DNA of 64,000 nt from AWTP1-13 sp963775835 (lineage in GTDB: Bacteria; Pseudomonadota; Alphaproteobacteria; Rhizobiales; Hyphomicrobiaceae): NCBI GenBank assembly GCA_963775835.1, contig CAVZKV010000012.1, forward strand, positions 558,001-622,000, given 5' to 3'. The notes below the pieces were generated by a model. It saw nothing but the letters and a program-made list of their open reading frames with translations. It ran no database searches and had not been told where the DNA came from. Below are positions 60,342 to 64,000 of the stretch, piece by piece (positions within the stretch are counted from its first letter, which is position 1; the number at the start of each line of letters is the position of its first letter). The translations under genes and the position numbers were made by a program.

Positions 60342-61559
60342 TCAGAGCTTTGACGCCGTGAGCCGCTGCCATCCCCGCAGGCGCCGGGCGGCCTCAGCCA
60401 CGGCCGCCGTGCTGCCGGCGTAGCACAAGCGCACATAGTGGCCGCCGCGGGCGGCATCGAAGTCGACGCCGGGCGTTGCCGCGACCCCGATTTCGGCCAG
60501 CATCGCACGCGTGAAGACGACGCTGTCCCCACCGAAGTCCGAGATGTCGAGGTAAAGGTAAAAGGCGCCGTCGGCGGGCAAGATGCGACCGAGGCCCGCC
60601 TTCGGCAACTCATGCAGCAGGAGTTCGCGGTTCTCGGCATACACGCGCTTGTTGGCCTCGAGCTCGTCGATGCCATCGAAGGCCCCAAGCGCGGCGACCT
60701 GTGCCACGGCCGGCGGCGAAATATACAGGTTTTGCGCCAGGCGCTCGATCGGCCGCACCAGCTCGGGTGGCACGATCAGCCAACCAATGCGCCACCCCGT
60801 CATCGAATAGTACTTGGAAAAACTGTTAATGACGACGGCCTGGGCGCTGTGCGCCAGCGCCGTCTCGGCCGGCTCGGCGTAGGTCAGGCCATGGTAGATT
60901 TCGTCGGAAACAAGCCACAGGCCGTGGGCGCGGCAGACCGCCGCCAGCTCCGCCAATCGTCCCGGCGCCAGCATCGTCCCGGTCGGGTTGGCGGGGCTCG
61001 CAAGCAAGAGCCCGGCGAGCCCTTGCCGCGCCGCCGCCACGACCTTGGGCCCCGTCGGCATCCAGCGCGAGGCTGCATCCGTCACCAGCAGCACGGGTTC
61101 CTGGCCGAGCGCGGTCAGGATGTGGCGATAGCAGGGATAACCGGGCGATGGCAGCGCCACCTTGGCGCCGACGTCGAACAGCGCCAGAAAGGCCAATACG
61201 AAGCCGGCCGAGGAACCCGTGGTGACGACGACCTGTTCGCTCGCCACCGTCACACCATAGGCCTCCCGGTAGTGGCGGGCGATGCGCTCGCGCAGCGCCG
61301 GCAGGCCAAGCGCCATGGTATAGCCCAGTGTCTCGCGCTCGAGCGCGTTCTTGACGGCGGCAATGGCGGCGCGCGGGGCGGGCGTTGCCGGTTGCCCGAC
61401 CTCCATGTGGATGACGTCGGCGCCGGTCGCCGCGCGCTCGGCGGCCGCCTGCATGACGTCCATGACGATAAAAGCAGGAATGGCGCTGCGCGCAGACGGT
61501 CGCGGCGCCTTATCGGCGCCGGCCGCAGGCGCCAGATCCCGGTTCACCATGTTCGCCAT
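60342..61559 (-). CDS. PLP-dependent aminotransferase, class I/II
   Basis: A 405-residue fold type I aminotransferase. VIHMEVGQPATPAPRAAIAA and GYTMALGLPALRERIARHYR form the N-terminal arm. TTGSSAGFVLAFLALFDVGA binds phosphate, LASPANPTGTMLAPGRLAEL and VSDEIYHGLTYAE carry the Asn and Asp/Tyr that hold PLP, and NSFSKYYSMTGWRIGWLI has the Schiff-base Lys. VRLCYAGSTAAVAEAARRL has the substrate carboxylate Arg. Substrate not known (aspartate/aromatic/valine-pyruvate-like). ATG 61559 is preferred over the longer frame to 61640. Divergent from the M48 protease gene. Confidence 0.88.
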   Translation of the reverse strand: MANMVNRDLAPAAGADKAPRPSARSAIPAFIVMDVMQAAAERAATGADVIHMEVGQPATPAPRAAIAAVKNALERETLGYTMALGLPALRERIARHYREAYGVTVASEQVVVTTGSSAGFVLAFLALFDVGAKVALPSPGYPCYRHILTALGQEPVLLVTDAASRWMPTGPKVVAAARQGLAGLLLASPANPTGTMLAPGRLAELAAVCRAHGLWLVSDEIYHGLTYAEPAETALAHSAQAVVINSFSKYYSMTGWRIGWLIVPPELVRPIERLAQNLYISPPAVAQVAALGAFDGIDELEANKRVYAENRELLLHELPKAGLGRILPADGAFYLYLDISDFGGDSVVFTRAMLAEIGVAATPGVDFDAARGGHYVRLCYAGSTAAVAEAARRLRGWQRLTASKL

Positions 61560-61747
61560 TTCTCTCCGCCGCGAGGCCCTCAATCCGCCATGGTTGCACC
61601 CTACCCGCGCCAGCGGAGCGGGCAGCATCGCCCCAATCAACCCTTTGCGATGATGCCGTTGCCGGTTGGCGCCTCGGTGTTTGGCGGCTTATAGTCGGGG
61701 CCGCTCGAGTTGCCTAGGTCAGGAACTGTGGGGGACCCAGCCCGATT

Positions 61748-63226
61748 TTGCTGAGCCAACGTCCCAACATGCGACGCGAGTTATTGACCGTGCGAGGAGG
61801 AGCCGATTTTCGAGCCGGCGCACAGAGGTCGCGGCCAGCCGCGCCCTCCGCGCGCCAGCGTGCGCGCTCGCGCGCGGCCGCGCTTTTGGCCTACACCCTG
61901 GCCTCGATCATGGCGACCACCTCGGCGCTGGCGCAGGGCTTGCCGCTCATTCGCGACTCCGAAATCGAAAACCTGCTCAAGGATTACTCGCGGCCGATTT
62001 TCAAGGCCGCCGGTCTCGGTGGACAGAATATTTCCATGCGGATCATTCGCCACGACAGCTTCAACGCCTTCGTGGTTGACGGCCGCAACGTCTTCGTCAA
62101 TACGGGCACCCTCGCCCAGGCCAAGACCCCCAACGAGGTCATCGGCGTCATCGCCCACGAAACCGGGCACATCACCGGCGGGCACCTGGCGCAGCTTAGA
62201 GGCCGCATCGCCCGCGACCAGACCAAGGCCATCCTTTTGACCGTGCTCGGCATCGGTCTGATGGTCGGCGGGGCCGCCTCGGGCGGCGACACGGCCCGCG
62301 AGATCGGCTCGGCCGGTGGCGGGCTCGCCATGGGCGGCAACGAAATGATCATGCGCTCGCTCTTGAGCGAGCGACGGGCTCAGGAATCGGCGGCCGACCA
62401 GGCGGGGCTGCGCTGCCTGGAGGCGACCAAACAATCGGGTCAAGGCATGCTGGAGACCTTCGAGCGGTTCGCCCAGCAGGAATACATCTCCGCCACCTAC
62501 CAGGATCCCTTTGTGCGCAGCCATCCCATTGCCACCGAACGGCTCTCCCAGTTGCGTAACAAGGTCGCCAACAGTCCCTATTACGCGGCCAAGGATCCCC
62601 CGGAACTGCAGCTGCGCCACGATATGATGCGCGCTAAAATCGCGGGCTATCTCGATCGCCCGCAGGCGGTCTTCAACCGCTATCCCGCGCGCGACAATTC
62701 GCTGCCGGCCCGCTATGCCCGCGCCATTGCCCGCAACTGCTCTGGCCGCTGCGTAGATGCCATCGGCGAGGTCGACGCCTTGTTGCACGAAAAGCCGGAC
62801 AACCCCTACCTTTGGGAATTGAAGGGCAACTTCTATGCCTCGGTGGGCAAGCACCCCGAGGCGATCGTCAACCTGCGCAAGGCCCTGCAGCTGTCGGGCG
62901 GCGCCGAACCCCTGATGCAGGCGGAACTCGCCCAATCCTTGATCTCGAACGAAGATGGCAAGGTCCTGGACGAGGCCATCGTCCTCTTGCGCAAGGCAAT
63001 CCTGAGCGACGACGGCAACGCGCTCGCCCACCGCCAGCTCGCCACCGCGCTCAGCCGCAAGGGTCAGGAACCGCAGGCGCTGCTGGCGACCGCGCAAGCC
63101 TATATGATCGAGGGCAACGTCAAGCAGGCGCAGATTTTCGCCAAGCGGGCTCAGCTCAAGCTGCCGCGTGGCTCGCCGGAATGGATTCGCGCCGAAGACA
63201 TTGTCAACTATAAGGAACCAACTTAA
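61748..63226 (+). CDS. exported M48 family metalloprotease with TPR repeats (BepA-like)
   Basis: A 492-residue protein. A basic N-terminus and hydrophobic segment (AAALLAYTLASIMATTSALAQ) form a signal peptide ending at about residue 63. The zinc motif HETGH is at 137-141 in VIGVIAHETGHITGGHLAQL, with the third ligand Glu in RRAQESAADQAGLRC. The C-terminal half has TPR-like helices (NPYLWELKGNFYASVGKHPE, AIVNLRKALQLSGG). The BepA (YfgC) group checks outer-membrane protein assembly in the periplasm. An internal ATG at 61769 is an alternative start. The next gene is dsbA-like and 43 bases downstream. Confidence 0.9.
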   Translation: MLSQRPNMRRELLTVRGGADFRAGAQRSRPAAPSARQRARSRAAALLAYTLASIMATTSALAQGLPLIRDSEIENLLKDYSRPIFKAAGLGGQNISMRIIRHDSFNAFVVDGRNVFVNTGTLAQAKTPNEVIGVIAHETGHITGGHLAQLRGRIARDQTKAILLTVLGIGLMVGGAASGGDTAREIGSAGGGLAMGGNEMIMRSLLSERRAQESAADQAGLRCLEATKQSGQGMLETFERFAQQEYISATYQDPFVRSHPIATERLSQLRNKVANSPYYAAKDPPELQLRHDMMRAKIAGYLDRPQAVFNRYPARDNSLPARYARAIARNCSGRCVDAIGEVDALLHEKPDNPYLWELKGNFYASVGKHPEAIVNLRKALQLSGGAEPLMQAELAQSLISNEDGKVLDEAIVLLRKAILSDDGNALAHRQLATALSRKGQEPQALLATAQAYMIEGNVKQAQIFAKRAQLKLPRGSPEWIRAEDIVNYKEPT

Positions 63227-63269
63227 ACGGGCGCCGGCCCGCCCTTGCCACCCATCGACGGAGAACCGA

Positions 63270-64000
63270 ATGCAGCCCAAGTCTTTTTCGCTCTTTGACC
63301 GCCTGGCCTCCGCGCCGAGGCTTGCCCTTCTCGCACCCGCTGCCGTCGTGCTCGTGGGCACGACGCTGGCCATGGGACAAGGCACCGGTCAGGCCCCGCA
63401 GCCGACCCCCGAGGCCATGACCTCGGCGGCGCCGGACGGCCCCAGCGCCTTTTCGCCGGCCCAGCGCAAGGAGCTGGAAGCGATCATCAAGGACATCCTG
63501 CTGAACAATCCCGAAGTGCTGATGGAAGCCCAGGCGGCGCTCGAAGCCAAGATGGAGAAGATCCAGAACGAACGCATGGCCGTTGCCATCAAGGACAACT
63601 CGGCGGAAATCTTTCGGCCGGCCGCTTCACCCGTCGTTGGCAACAGCAGTGGCGACGTCACCGTCATCGAGTTCTTCGACTACAACTGCGGCTATTGCAA
63701 AAAGGCGCTGCCCGACGTCGCCCAGCTGATCGACAAGGATCGCAAAATCAAGCTGATTCCCAAGGAGTTTCCGATCCTGTCCAAGGGCTCTGAGGAAGCC
63801 TCGCGAGTGGCGCTGGCGGCCAAGATGCAAGGCAAATACTGGGAGTTCCACCGTGCCATGCTGGAGAGCCAGGGGCAGGCCAGCGAAGCCTCCGCCCTGC
63901 GCATTGCCGAAAAGCTCGGCCTCGACGTGGCGCGACTGAAAAAGGACATGGCCTCCGCCGAGGTCAAAAAAGAGATCGACGATACCCGCAAGCTCGCCGC
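63270..64000 (+). CDS. DsbA-family thiol:disulfide oxidoreductase (3' end outside window)
   Basis: The frame runs from ATG 63270 off the end of the window, 243 residues visible. A membrane/signal segment (LALLAPAAVVLVGTTLAMG, about residues 18-36) is followed by a Pro/Ala linker. A helical region (FSPAQRKELEAIIKDILLNN) with a coiled-coil-like stretch (EAQAALEAKMEKIQNERMA) follows, as in trimeric or ScsC/Com1-type DsbA proteins. The thioredoxin domain has VIEFFDYNCGYCKKALPDV with the active CGYC at residues 140-143, and KEFPILSKGSEEASRVALAA. It should form or isomerise disulfides in the periplasm. Probably in an operon with the M48 protease. Confidence 0.88.
   Translation, partial: MQPKSFSLFDRLASAPRLALLAPAAVVLVGTTLAMGQGTGQAPQPTPEAMTSAAPDGPSAFSPAQRKELEAIIKDILLNNPEVLMEAQAALEAKMEKIQNERMAVAIKDNSAEIFRPAASPVVGNSSGDVTVIEFFDYNCGYCKKALPDVAQLIDKDRKIKLIPKEFPILSKGSEEASRVALAAKMQGKYWEFHRAMLESQGQASEASALRIAEKLGLDVARLKKDMASAEVKKEIDDTRKLA

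Noticed and set aside
61781..63385. 534-codon antisense frame over the M48 protease gene
   Set aside because: Shadow of a certain gene with HETGH and TPR motifs; the antisense product has no recognisable pattern.

Overview
The window is GC-rich bacterial chromosomal DNA, most likely from an alphaproteobacterium. The order prfB, mrcA-type PBP1A, amiC-type amidase, divergent rne is typical of that class. The RNase E has an acidic insertion in its S1 region, and the M48/TPR protease and DsbA-like genes at the right end also fit. A genus cannot be named from sequence alone, and no tRNA, rRNA, CRISPR array or intact insertion sequence was seen.

Left third (1-21 kb). This part holds many broken genes between intact ones. 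Intact: a partial ArsR-type regulator, a JmjC/cupin oxygenase, a polytopic glycosyltransferase-like protein, an FAD monooxygenase, an acyl-CoA ligase, a D-2-hydroxyacid dehydrogenase, a polysaccharide deacetylase and the liv genes livG and livM. Broken: a second FAD monooxygenase, a GT2 glycosyltransferase joined to a truncated DUF6880 gene, a MASE1-PAS-HWE sensor kinase, an RTX-repeat protein, a GNAT acetyltransferase, and livF (one base missing). The most unusual locus is 18.9-21.0 kb. There livK and livH are present almost in full, but cut into nine blocks, several of them inverted, so neither can be read through.

Middle (21-35 kb). This is a catabolic cluster. A CaiB/BaiF CoA-transferase leads the liv transport operon on the minus strand. 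Divergent from it run an enoyl-CoA hydratase, a hydantoinase/oxoprolinase-like pair (A+B) and an SDR. These meet a second A+B pair head-on, followed by a VOC epimerase-like gene and a solitary molybdopterin oxidoreductase. A plausible reading is import of an organic acid, CoA activation and ATP-dependent ring or carboxyl chemistry. The substrate is unknown.

Right (35-64 kb). There is a phosphoesterase, an MFS transporter, and a cobalamin riboswitch followed by btuB-btuF-btuC-btuD, a complete B12 uptake operon. Next come a patatin-like lipase, an SDR plus otnI- and denD-like genes (four-carbon sugar-acid catabolism), a 14-bp tandem repeat array and two RNA methyltransferase-type genes. The housekeeping block follows: prfB (with a programmed +1 frameshift site), PBP1A, amidase, rne, an aminotransferase, an M48 protease and a DsbA-family protein that runs off the window. 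This part looks intact and densely coding.
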